DNA of 64,000 nt, taken from positions 1 through 64,000 of the forward strand of contig NZ_NBYK01000004.1 of assembly GCF_002197985.1 (NCBI RefSeq), in the 5' to 3' direction. This document shows, in pieces, positions 1 to 8,013 of this stretch. The DNA comes from Halopseudomonas aestusnigri (GTDB lineage Bacteria > Pseudomonadota > Gammaproteobacteria > Pseudomonadales > Pseudomonadaceae). How positions within the stretch are numbered: position 1 is the stretch's first letter; the number at the start of each line of letters is the position of its first letter. Position numbers and translations under genes: made by a program. Below the pieces are notes generated by a model, which was given only the letters and a program-made list of their open reading frames with translations, was not told where the DNA came from and searched no databases.

Positions 1-3000
1 TATCGCTGCCAGCTGCTCAGTGGTCAGCGGCAGATTGGTGGTGCCATCAGCCCGCTTGGCGGTAACCGACTTGGTCGTCTCTGTCGCCGCAGGCCGATCA
101 GAAGGATCTGCGTCAGCAAAGGTGATGGAACCAGTATCTGTGAGCGTACCGCTATCATTGATGGCGCCATCAGTATCGACGCCTGTCACGACTGGGGTAT
201 CGTTTACTGCGTTAATGGTGATGTCGAGGGTAGCTGCTTCCAAAGTGCCAAATCCAGCTCCGCCGTACTCGACGATGTAGCCGCTAATGGCACCGTTGTT
301 GAATGCATAATCATTCCATTTCCCATTGCTGGAGATGAAGTGCGCGTAGTCTTCTTCGCCAGCATTGTTCGGTTCACCATCACCCCAGTTTTCATAGTTG
401 CCGTCAACCGAACTACCGCTACCCGTACCAGTCCAGAACAGCGTGCCCGCCTCTGGCCCGGTTACCCAGCGCCATTGCCCTTCAATAGCAGCGTCGCTGG
501 CGCCCATCCAGCCATCGCCACCCAGCTTCGGAGTAATAAAGGCATTTTCCTCAGCGGAGGTTACGGTCGCCAGATACCCCTTCAAGCCAAACAACTCGCG
601 GCTCTCGGCGGCTGCCTTAGCGTCCGCCCAGGTCATACCGGGCGAACTGACGTACTCGTAGTAATGCCCATTCGCAGGGTTGTAGAACAAGCCCTGCTCA
701 TCCACCCGATAGGGTTGCCAGCTGGTGCCGCTGTCGTCACTCGCTTCGATAGTCAGCTGGTCGCTACCAAAGTAATCGGCATCACCTGCGTAACGAAGCG
801 AGTTAAGAGCGGCCTGAACATCGCCAATAGCACCCGAGAACACCAGAGTGTGGCCACCGGACTGGGAAACAGAGACCGAACCTGGATTATCCAGAGTCAG
901 GTTGCCATGGTTTGAACTGATACGAACTGTGACGTTATCCCCTTCAACATCCGTCAGGGCGAACCCGTTGATGAGAATTGAAGAGTCTTCGTTAAGTGTG
1001 ACGGATGACTTGCCGGTAATGGAAACCGGATCATTGACGGCCGCGACCTGCACATTGACTTGCAAGCTGGCAGCAGACACCCCGTTCTGGCTGTCAACGG
1101 CTTTCACCGTGAAAGCCGAGAGTACGCCGTTGGCATTACTGCCCGGCAGCCAAATCAGGCTCTCGCCTGGTGCCAGCAGCGTAGTACCGGCAACGACATC
1201 GCTCAGCACCCCGCCAGACTCGCGGCGCAAGGTACCACTGAGAATGGAATCGATACGGAACGATACCGAGGCATCCTCTTTGTCAGAGGCGTTGGCCAAG
1301 GCTTGCAGTTCTGCGTAGGTAATGGTCCTGGCAGTATCCTCCGACGCGCCGGTTACAGTCCCGGTGCTGTTATCAATTACCGGGATATCATTAACTGCGG
1401 TAATGGATGTTCCAAGACTAACCGCTGCAGCCGAGACCGCTGCTGTGCCGCCGGTGCTTCCAACAGCAGTAGTATCAAAGGCTTGTCTGGTCGCACCGCT
1501 GGTGAAGGTAATGCCGGGATCAGAGCTGTCAACAGCATGAACACTGAGGCTGCCGGGCGCGCCATTGTAATCCGCCGCAGGAACGAAGCGCAGACTCGCA
1601 GTAGAAGACAGCAGCAGCCCCGCATCGGCCGACACAGTACCAACCGCTAGCCAGTTGGTGCCATCAGTGGAATATTGCCACTCGCCCTGAGAGGAGTCGC
1701 TGGCGTCGCCGGTGATGATGATACCTGCCAGTGAATCCTTCGGATCAAAGGATGCATCAACATCCGAGAACAGCGAGCCAAACAGGGTGCCCACACTGCT
1801 ACCTGCAGGAATCGTGGTGTCTTCATTGACAGCGCCGAGTGTTGCATTGCCACTGAACGAGGGAGCGTTGTTGCGTTCAGCGATAGTGACCTGACTGGTA
1901 TCGGAGCCGGTATTGCCAGCCTTGTCCATTACCGAGACGGTAACGGTGCGGGTCAGTGTGTTGTAGTCGACCGCGGTATTTTCGTAGGTTATGCGCTGGG
2001 CAAGCGAGGTCAGTACAGAGTCACCAACCGGGCCCGGCGGGTTGGCCTGGGTGACCTTGACGTCGTCGATCATCAGCTTGCCGCCGACGTAGTTGCCGCC
2101 GGTGAAATCGTAGGAACCGGCTACAAATACAAAGCGGTATACCCCCTCTTGGCCCGCGCCGATAGTGATCTCTTCACGAGCCCAATTGGTTTCTTGATTT
2201 GAACTGGTACCAGTGCGATCAAGAATGGTAATGGTTTCGCCGGTATTGACGTCGATAATGTAGCCAAACGCATCATAGGCGTCACCACCACTAAGTGCCT
2301 TCCAATCAAAGGACACCTTGTCGCCAGCTTGCAGTGCAACAGCCCCGTCACTGTAGACGGCTGGGCCGCGAATAACGCCATAAGACTGATTAAAGCTGGC
2401 TGCCCCGGTATCCAACTCGATTGCCAAGTCACTCGCATCAGAGCCAGCATAATTGGACAATTTGGCGCTTTGAACAAAATTGCCACCGGTGGTGTTGTCA
2501 CCCACGGAACCGTTGCTAGCCGGGTAGGTTGGGTCAACAGGTGTAAGCTGCCCCGCGATTTGGTCAACGCCCATGCGCAGACGTTGCATGACCGATGTCC
2601 AGCCAGCGATCACAGTCGAACCGTTGGTGCCATCCTGAAAGTCGCCGTTTTCAAATGCGTTGGAGAAGTTGATTCTCAGCGGCTGGCCATTTTCGCCGTT
2701 TTTGACCAGGTCAACGCTGCCAATCACAATCGCGACAGACCCGTTACCCCGGTATACCGTAGTGCCAACGATGGATACTTCACCGTCCACGGTTGAGGGT
2801 GTGCTGTCACTTATGAAGCCCAGCGATTCTGAGGACGTCGCGCCACCAATTTCGAAGTCGATATAACCACCGGTATAATCGGTGCCGCCACCGATGGTCA
2901 CATCGCCGTCAATCAGCACCGCCCCGTCACCTTCGCTGTACTGGAGGTCGTCAAGGTTGGAGATTACCAATGGCGCCAGCGTGCCATCGTACCCAGCCGC

Positions 3001-3681
3001 AACCAATGCAGTCGTCTCAATCGAACCACTGGTCACCTCCAGCTCCCAGTCCCCGCCGAGCGCCTGGGCACCGGTCAGGTCTTCGGACGCTGCAACATCA
3101 GCGCTGGTGAGTTGGGCTACTGCATCCAGAAACCCCTGCCCTTCACTGTCAGAGCCGACGTAGCAACCGTAGAGCATCAGGTCACCCGACTCGGTCAGCG
3201 TTTCACCCAGCGCGGCGAGCAGCTGCGCATTGGCATCCAGATTCTCGCCATTGAGCGTCAGTGTGCCGAGTTTCAGCTCACCCACATCACCATGAGAGAA
3301 CAGGTGGATGGCATCAATACCCGATTGCCCCTGCAGCGCGGCGACCATTTGTTCCAGGCCGTTCTCGCTGCTGTCTATCAGAATGACTTCAACACCGTCA
3401 TCCAGCCCATCGATCAAGTCCTGATAGTTGTCTACCGAGGTATCGACAAAAGCGACTTCGCGGCGATTACCAGGCTCACTTGCCGTGGGCGCCGGCGCAG
3501 CAAAATGCATACTCTGTTCGGCCGAAGCGGTATGCGTTGCGGCCTCCTGAAAAGCCACGTCCGTGGTCATTTCTACAGCGGTAGCAACCGCAGCACCATC
3601 GAGCAAAATGCGCGGCTCCAGCGCACTGATCAGGGGCTTGCGGCGAAAGCGAACTGCGTTAGCGGGGGTATGTTTTTTCAT
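1..3681 (-). CDS. Giant surface adhesin: LEPR-XLL + DUF4347 + Ig-like repeats + C-type lectin domain (3' end beyond window)
   Basis: An open frame runs from the ATG at 3681 to the left edge (1227 codons seen, no stop), so the C-terminus is missing. Residues ~21-31 read LEPRILLDGAA, the LEPR-XLL signal of large exported adhesins. Residues ~76-215 form a DUF4347 domain (FVDTSVDNYQDL, then HLFSHGD and LMLYGCYVG). Then come Asp/Asn-rich cadherin/Ig-like repeats with recurring AVND and NEDT motifs. At ~1000-1138 there is a C-type lectin-like domain with WGDGEPNN and KWND, the EPN and WND calcium/sugar-binding motifs. It lies 39 bp downstream of an adaptor gene and follows a TolC-like gene in the same orientation, which suggests export by that system as a type I-secreted adhesin. 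Its sugar ligand is unknown. The domain reading is secure; the adhesin role is inferred from family. Confidence 0.85.
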   Translation of the reverse strand, partial: MKKHTPANAVRFRRKPLISALEPRILLDGAAVATAVEMTTDVAFQEAATHTASAEQSMHFAAPAPTASEPGNRREVAFVDTSVDNYQDLIDGLDDGVEVILIDSSENGLEQMVAALQGQSGIDAIHLFSHGDVGELKLGTLTLNGENLDANAQLLAALGETLTESGDLMLYGCYVGSDSEGQGFLDAVAQLTSADVAASEDLTGAQALGGDWELEVTSGSIETTALVAAGYDGTLAPLVISNLDDLQYSEGDGAVLIDGDVTIGGGTDYTGGYIDFEIGGATSSESLGFISDSTPSTVDGEVSIVGTTVYRGNGSVAIVIGSVDLVKNGENGQPLRINFSNAFENGDFQDGTNGSTVIAGWTSVMQRLRMGVDQIAGQLTPVDPTYPASNGSVGDNTTGGNFVQSAKLSNYAGSDASDLAIELDTGAASFNQSYGVIRGPAVYSDGAVALQAGDKVSFDWKALSGGDAYDAFGYIIDVNTGETITILDRTGTSSNQETNWAREEITIGAGQEGVYRFVFVAGSYDFTGGNYVGGKLMIDDVKVTQANPPGPVGDSVLTSLAQRITYENTAVDYNTLTRTVTVSVMDKAGNTGSDTSQVTIAERNNAPSFSGNATLGAVNEDTTIPAGSSVGTLFGSLFSDVDASFDPKDSLAGIIITGDASDSSQGEWQYSTDGTNWLAVGTVSADAGLLLSSTASLRFVPAADYNGAPGSLSVHAVDSSDPGITFTSGATRQAFDTTAVGSTGGTAAVSAAAVSLGTSITAVNDIPVIDNSTGTVTGASEDTARTITYAELQALANASDKEDASVSFRIDSILSGTLRRESGGVLSDVVAGTTLLAPGESLIWLPGSNANGVLSAFTVKAVDSQNGVSAASLQVNVQVAAVNDPVSITGKSSVTLNEDSSILINGFALTDVEGDNVTVRISSNHGNLTLDNPGSVSVSQSGGHTLVFSGAIGDVQAALNSLRYAGDADYFGSDQLTIEASDDSGTSWQPYRVDEQGLFYNPANGHYYEYVSSPGMTWADAKAAAESRELFGLKGYLATVTSAEENAFITPKLGGDGWMGASDAAIEGQWRWVTGPEAGTLFWTGTGSGSSVDGNYENWGDGEPNNAGEEDYAHFISSNGKWNDYAFNNGAISGYIVEYGGAGFGTLEAATLDITINAVNDTPVVTGVDTDGAINDSGTLTDTGSITFADADPSDRPAATETTKSVTAKRADGTTNLPLTTEQLAAI

Positions 3682-3720
3682 GTCCTCTATCCCTTTAGGG
3701 CACCGGCCAGATGGTCTGTT

Positions 3721-4470
3721 TCAGGGGCTGACTTGTTCTTCGGCGGGCGCGGGCTCGCTGAATACGGCAGTCGCGCTCATACCGGGTATAAGTTGCGTGT
3801 TTTGTGGCAATTTGGCTCTCAGCAGGACTGTCTGGCTGACTGCATCAATTGCGGGAATAATCGCCCTAACCTCGGCAGATTCGGGTTCGGCAAGGTTGTC
3901 CACCAGCAAGCTGATTGGCTGGCCCACGCTCAGCCAGTTCAGCCAGGCTGCGGGCACAACCACTTCTGCCTCGAGGTTCTGGTCACCCACAACCTCAATC
4001 AATTCCTGTTGCTGGCGAATATTCTCGTGGGCGTTGACCCGCAGACCGACAACGCGGCCTCGCCAGGGTGCCTTGATTACACAGCGGTCGGTGTTGAGAC
4101 GGGCAATTTTCAGCTCAGCCAGCGCCTGGGCATATTCTGACTGCGCCAGAGCGACATCCAGCCCACCGATTGAATTCAAGGCATCAAGCTCACGAGCATT
4201 TTCGCTTTTGATTCGCGCTGCCTGAACTTCAGCAGCCACCTTCTCGGCCTGGGCGTCATACAGGGAACAGTCCAGATCAACCAGAACTGCTCCCCGTTCA
4301 AAGGCCTCACCGGGAAGGTAAGGGATGCGCTGGACGCGCGCAGCCAGCTCGCCCGAGAGTACGGCGCGGTCCAGTGACTTGATCACCGCTCGCGCCTGGT
4401 ACTCGGCCTGAGCCGATGCCGCGCTTGCCAGCAGGGCCAGCGACAGCCCCAGATTGAATCGCTGACGCAT
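3721..4470 (-). CDS. HlyD/MFP-family periplasmic adaptor protein
   Basis: The 249-residue protein starts with a Sec signal peptide (cleaved near AQA-EYQ). A short lipoyl-like half follows (LSGELAARVQRIPYLPGEAF), then an alpha-helical hairpin at ~70-125, the second lipoyl half (CVIKAPWRGRVVGLRV) and a beta-barrel. This is the order of membrane-fusion proteins, but it is shorter than most RND or type I adaptors. Its ATG overlaps the stop of the upstream TolC-like gene by one base (TGATG), so the two are co-translated. The adhesin follows 39 bp later. It probably bridges an inner-membrane pump and the TolC-like channel for adhesin export. No inner-membrane ATPase or RND pump is encoded beside it in this window. 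Confidence 0.85.
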   Translation of the reverse strand: MRQRFNLGLSLALLASAASAQAEYQARAVIKSLDRAVLSGELAARVQRIPYLPGEAFERGAVLVDLDCSLYDAQAEKVAAEVQAARIKSENARELDALNSIGGLDVALAQSEYAQALAELKIARLNTDRCVIKAPWRGRVVGLRVNAHENIRQQQELIEVVGDQNLEAEVVVPAAWLNWLSVGQPISLLVDNLAEPESAEVRAIIPAIDAVSQTVLLRAKLPQNTQLIPGMSATAVFSEPAPAEEQVSP

Positions 4471-6035
4471 CAGCTGGTCTTGTCGCTGGTGACAACTTGT
4501 ACGGACTCAACTGGCGCAGCGGCCTCCGCAGACTGTGCACCTTGTGCGGAATGCTGCCACTGATCAAAGCGCTGTCCGATCTCCTGGCCCAACGCCTCTA
4601 CATTCAGAGTCTGATAATCCTGCGGAAGCAGATCCATGCCGATGGTCACAAACACACGACCGTAACTGTTCTGAAGATCGGCATACGCAACATCGCGGCG
4701 CAGCTCGGCCAGGACAGTGTTAAGCGACTCACGAATCAGGTCGAGCTGCGACATGCGCTTGTGCTCCGCGGCATTGCGGGTCTGCTCGCCAATGCGCTCG
4801 GCAACACCGAGATACTGGGTGGCCAGATCGAAGCTTTTGCGCGCCTGCTCATAGCGGATGCGAGAGAGGTGCACCTGAGTGAGAACCGCCATGGAGGTAG
4901 CCAAACGCTGCTCTTCGGTCAGCGCCTCGCGGGTCTCGGCCATCCGACGCTCAGCGCCAATCTTGAACACGTCCAGCATGTTCCAGCTGATCTGCGCGCC
5001 GACACTGGTCCAATCCTGGTTCAGCAGATATTCGTTACTGTCCCGGTAGGAGCCGGCGGTCAACTGAATACCCGGTAGCAGGCTCAGCATTGCTGCCTTT
5101 GTCTCTGCAGCAGAAATGCGTTTCTGGTAGTGAGTTTCGACCAGTTCAGGGCGCTGCTGCAGCGCCTGCTCTTCCATCTCGGCCAGGCCCACGCTCAGCT
5201 CAGGCACCACAAAAGCCGGATTCGACACGTCAACCAGCGAGAACTGGGTGCCCGGCTTCAAACCCATGAGGGCCGACAATTCGGTCTTGGCCCCCATAAG
5301 GTCCTGACGCAGAGCCTGCAACGCGCGGAGAATATCCAACAACTCGCGCTGGTAATACAGCGCATCCAGCGGTGAGCGCAATCCTTGAGTTTCTACCTGG
5401 CGAGAGTTCGCCAGTGCATCACTGGCTTGGTCGATCAAGGGATTGATCTTGCTCAGCAGGCGCTCTGCCGAGACTGCTCGCCAGTAGGCAGCGCGCACGT
5501 CCTGGGTAATGTTGTGAACAACTTTTCGCTCACGCTCCCGGGTAATCAGATAACGGTCCGCATGCTGCTGGGCACGAACATAGGACAGACCGAAGTCGAG
5601 GACATTCCAGGAGAAGGCAACATCCTGAGTATCACGCTCGCGACCCTGCGAAACGGAGTAAGCCGGGTTCGGGCCCAGCGCATCCGGCTCGCCGTCAGTA
5701 AAGTTGACGCTGGCAGACGCTGCGTATTCACTGCGCTTCGAATAACCCGCCGATGCCGTCAGCTCAGGCAACATCTCATGGCGAACAAGATCGATTTGCC
5801 CTTGGGCCAGAGCCGCTTCCAGGGACTTCAATTTCTTATCACGATTGTTGAGAACGGCGCGGGCGATCGCCTCATCCAGAGAGATCGCTGCCTCAACAGC
5901 CTGCTCCTGCGCCAAGCGTTCGATATCCGAAAGCGCTGTCGTTTCAAGGCTTTGCGGAGTAATCACGTTGGGAGTAACAGAGCAACCACTTGCGAGGGCA
6001 ACAACAGATAAAGCTAGCAGGGACTTCTTAAGCAT
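4470..6035 (-). CDS. TolC-family outer-membrane efflux/secretion lipoprotein
   Basis: This is an outer membrane factor of about 521 residues. I place the start at 6035 rather than the in-frame ATG at 6071, because it has a strong GAAGGAAGAG Shine-Dalgarno site and begins directly with the signal MLKKSLLALSVVALASGC. ASGC is a lipobox, so the protein is likely a lipoprotein. The body is long amphipathic helices with the repeated OEP arrangement (e.g. HEMLPELTASAGYSKRSEY, SLLPGIQLTAGSYRDSN). A Glu/Ala/Val-rich, low-complexity tail follows. It is first in an operon with the adaptor and giant adhesin, so it probably forms their exit duct. A sigma70-like promoter (TTGTTT, 18 bp, TAGTAT on the minus strand) can be seen at about 6087-6116. 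Confidence 0.88.
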   Translation of the reverse strand: MLKKSLLALSVVALASGCSVTPNVITPQSLETTALSDIERLAQEQAVEAAISLDEAIARAVLNNRDKKLKSLEAALAQGQIDLVRHEMLPELTASAGYSKRSEYAASASVNFTDGEPDALGPNPAYSVSQGRERDTQDVAFSWNVLDFGLSYVRAQQHADRYLITRERERKVVHNITQDVRAAYWRAVSAERLLSKINPLIDQASDALANSRQVETQGLRSPLDALYYQRELLDILRALQALRQDLMGAKTELSALMGLKPGTQFSLVDVSNPAFVVPELSVGLAEMEEQALQQRPELVETHYQKRISAAETKAAMLSLLPGIQLTAGSYRDSNEYLLNQDWTSVGAQISWNMLDVFKIGAERRMAETREALTEEQRLATSMAVLTQVHLSRIRYEQARKSFDLATQYLGVAERIGEQTRNAAEHKRMSQLDLIRESLNTVLAELRRDVAYADLQNSYGRVFVTIGMDLLPQDYQTLNVEALGQEIGQRFDQWQHSAQGAQSAEAAAPVESVQVVTSDKTS

Positions 6036-6709
6036 GAACTCTTCCTTCGGTAGAAGATCGAACCAATCCAATGGCGACGTGCCAGCATACTAATCATTCT
6101 GTAAATCAAAAAACAAGCCTATTTACAGCGAAAAGCTATAAGTAAAGAGAGGTTGATTCAGGTCAATACTCTCCAGACCGAGAGTAATAATGCACGCGTG
6201 ACCGCCGCCAATTAAATAGCGCCAAAAAAACAACAAACAGCATCCGGCGACAGGATCAGGTACGGCAGTCGAATAGCACTAACAACACAGAAGTCGCATT
6301 AGCAATCAGAACTTCTGCCAGCCGAATGGGGGCTATATCGCTCCAAAAAACCAGCCAACTGCGGCAATCATCGCTGCCTTGCTGCTAACCAAGGTATCAG
6401 CAGAATGTAATGCCCGGTCGCATACCGGCGAGTTCAGAGCATACTTGGCGCTCTGATGAAGCAGAATCGCTCTTCAACTTACTGAGCGAAAGGCTGCGAA
6501 TTTTAGAATGGAAGACAACAACAAGGAAAAAACAATACGGACTCAAAAAAACAGCCACTTAAGCCTTTAATTTATAAAGCTTATGCAGCATGAGACGATA
6601 CAAAAAGACGCTATAAAGTGCTAACTACACTAAATAAATCACCAAAATAAACTCTGGCCGTTGAACGCTGGAAAAAGCCAAACCTTATTCCTGGCTGCAC
6701 GCTGTTACG
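6036..6709. other. AT-rich intergenic region upstream of the tolC-adaptor-adhesin operon
   Basis: About 670 bases with visibly lower GC than the surroundings and several A-runs. I find no ORF with a ribosome binding site or recognisable product. A candidate minus-strand promoter for the tolC-like operon lies at about 6087-6116. The length and AT content suit a complex regulatory region for an adhesin operon, but no specific operator could be identified. Confidence 0.5.
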
Positions 6710-6740
6710 AAAAAGCCCCTGCCTTTGGGCCAGGGGCTTT
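6710..6740 (-). terminator. Rho-independent terminator of yggL
   Basis: On the minus strand, AAAGCCCCTG and CAGGGGCTTT form a 10-bp stem with a short loop, followed by a U-run, about 40 bases after the yggL stop. This is a standard intrinsic terminator. Confidence 0.85.
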
Positions 6741-6782
6741 ACTTGCAAACCTGGGCCATCATTACCCGATGACCCTAAGCTG

Positions 6783-7127
6783 TTAAACCGCTGCGTTGAT
6801 CGGCTTGTCTGGATACCAGGCATCCTGCAGCGGGCCGACTTCACAGACAGCCAGTTCGCTGCGAGCCTTGAGCCAGTTCTCGACAGCCTGACGCTGCTCT
6901 TCGCTGACCGAGCCGCGCTCGGCCAGGCAAACCAGACCAAAACCCTCGCCACCAACGTAATCCAGATTGTTTGCGTCCATTGCCTCAGCCAGGAACTGGT
7001 CCAGGAAGGCGTCAATCGCCTCAATATCAAGATCGCTCTTGAATTCGAGATTCAGTTCAAAGCCCAGCTCCTGAAACTCGTCAACACACAGTTTTTTGCG
7101 CAGGCGACGGGACCGATTGGTAGCCAT
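6783..7127 (-). CDS. yggL: YggL family (DUF469) 50S ribosome-associated protein
   Basis: A 114-residue cytoplasmic protein beginning MATNRSRRLRKKLCVDEFQE. The basic start, FELNLEFKSDLD and the end GLVCLAERGSVSEEQRQAV...WLKAR are the signature of the YggL/DUF469 family, whose Escherichia coli member binds the 50S subunit. Length matches the family (~108 aa). It has an AAGAGGAAA-type ribosome binding site and its own terminator at 6710-6740, so it is monocistronic. It is conserved housekeeping, unrelated to the steroid genes. Confidence 0.9.
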   Translation of the reverse strand: MATNRSRRLRKKLCVDEFQELGFELNLEFKSDLDIEAIDAFLDQFLAEAMDANNLDYVGGEGFGLVCLAERGSVSEEQRQAVENWLKARSELAVCEVGPLQDAWYPDKPINAAV

Positions 7128-7352
7128 AAGTTTTCCTCTTGAATAATGTCAGCGCGGATTGTAGCAGGGTAGCGCCGCTGCCGCTGGGCTTCCGACCAGC
7201 TGCACTGCTGCACCTGTCGCGCAGCGCCCTGTTACCCCGGACTGATACCAGTTGGCGTCCCTGAACGCGGATCTGCTTTGCACTTTGTTTTGCCATTCAA
7301 GCCGAGATCGGCAAGTATCTTTCCCGGATTCGACGCCTTTGATGGAGAAATA

Positions 7353-7988
7353 ATGAACCGTTTTATCTGGCTCTGGGACAACGCCGCAACACTGGCCGGG
7401 ATAGCTACGCTGCTGGCCCTGCTCACGGCGCTGACCATCTGGACTCGTCTGCTGCGACATCGAGCAAAGCCATTTGTGGTGACTGCCGCTCACTTTCGTC
7501 CTTCCTTGCTTCCAGGCGACTGGACGACATTCCTGCGAATCAAAAACCGCAGCGATCGACCAATGGTCATCCAGCGCATCGACATCCTGGGACCGCAGAT
7601 CCACTATCTGCGCAGCGTGGCGGGCGAGCTGATCGAAGGCCGGAATGTGCAACCGGTGCTGGCTGCGTTCAGTCACGACAGCGCTACACTGGCTCCGGGC
7701 AGCACCTTCTCTACATCGAACCACGATCTTGACCATGACGCGGCCAACGAGCTATTCAGCAGCAAAAACCGGTTAGGCGTCATAACCGATCGAGGTGACT
7801 ACTCCCTTGCCTTACCGCGGCTGACAGTGAACAGACTTCGCGCGGGCGATCCCGACTTTGAACTCGCAACCGACAGTCGCTGGGTGCATGAATGGAACAG
7901 GCTTAGGGTCATGATCGCCGGTCTGGTTTCAAACCGGTCAATCCGGCGACACATACTGGGCATCAGAGGCGAGCGTACCGGCAGCTGA
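7353..7988 (+). CDS. Small membrane-anchored protein of unknown function
   Basis: Start taken at 7353, with GGAG six bases upstream; an ORF extension to 7278 exists but has no ribosome binding site. The 211-residue product opens with one hydrophobic segment (LWDNAATLAGIATLLALLTALTIW), probably a signal anchor. A mixed soluble domain follows (FVVTAAHFRPSLLPGDWTTF, RSDRPMVIQRIDILGPQI). It ends in a basic tail. I recognise no family. It converges on the GGDEF-EAL gene, with 25 bp between the stops and no visible terminator. Function unknown. Confidence 0.65.
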   Translation: MNRFIWLWDNAATLAGIATLLALLTALTIWTRLLRHRAKPFVVTAAHFRPSLLPGDWTTFLRIKNRSDRPMVIQRIDILGPQIHYLRSVAGELIEGRNVQPVLAAFSHDSATLAPGSTFSTSNHDLDHDAANELFSSKNRLGVITDRGDYSLALPRLTVNRLRAGDPDFELATDSRWVHEWNRLRVMIAGLVSNRSIRRHILGIRGERTGS

Positions 7989-8013
7989 TGCCGAGCAGCT
8001 CTTGTGCCAGAGT

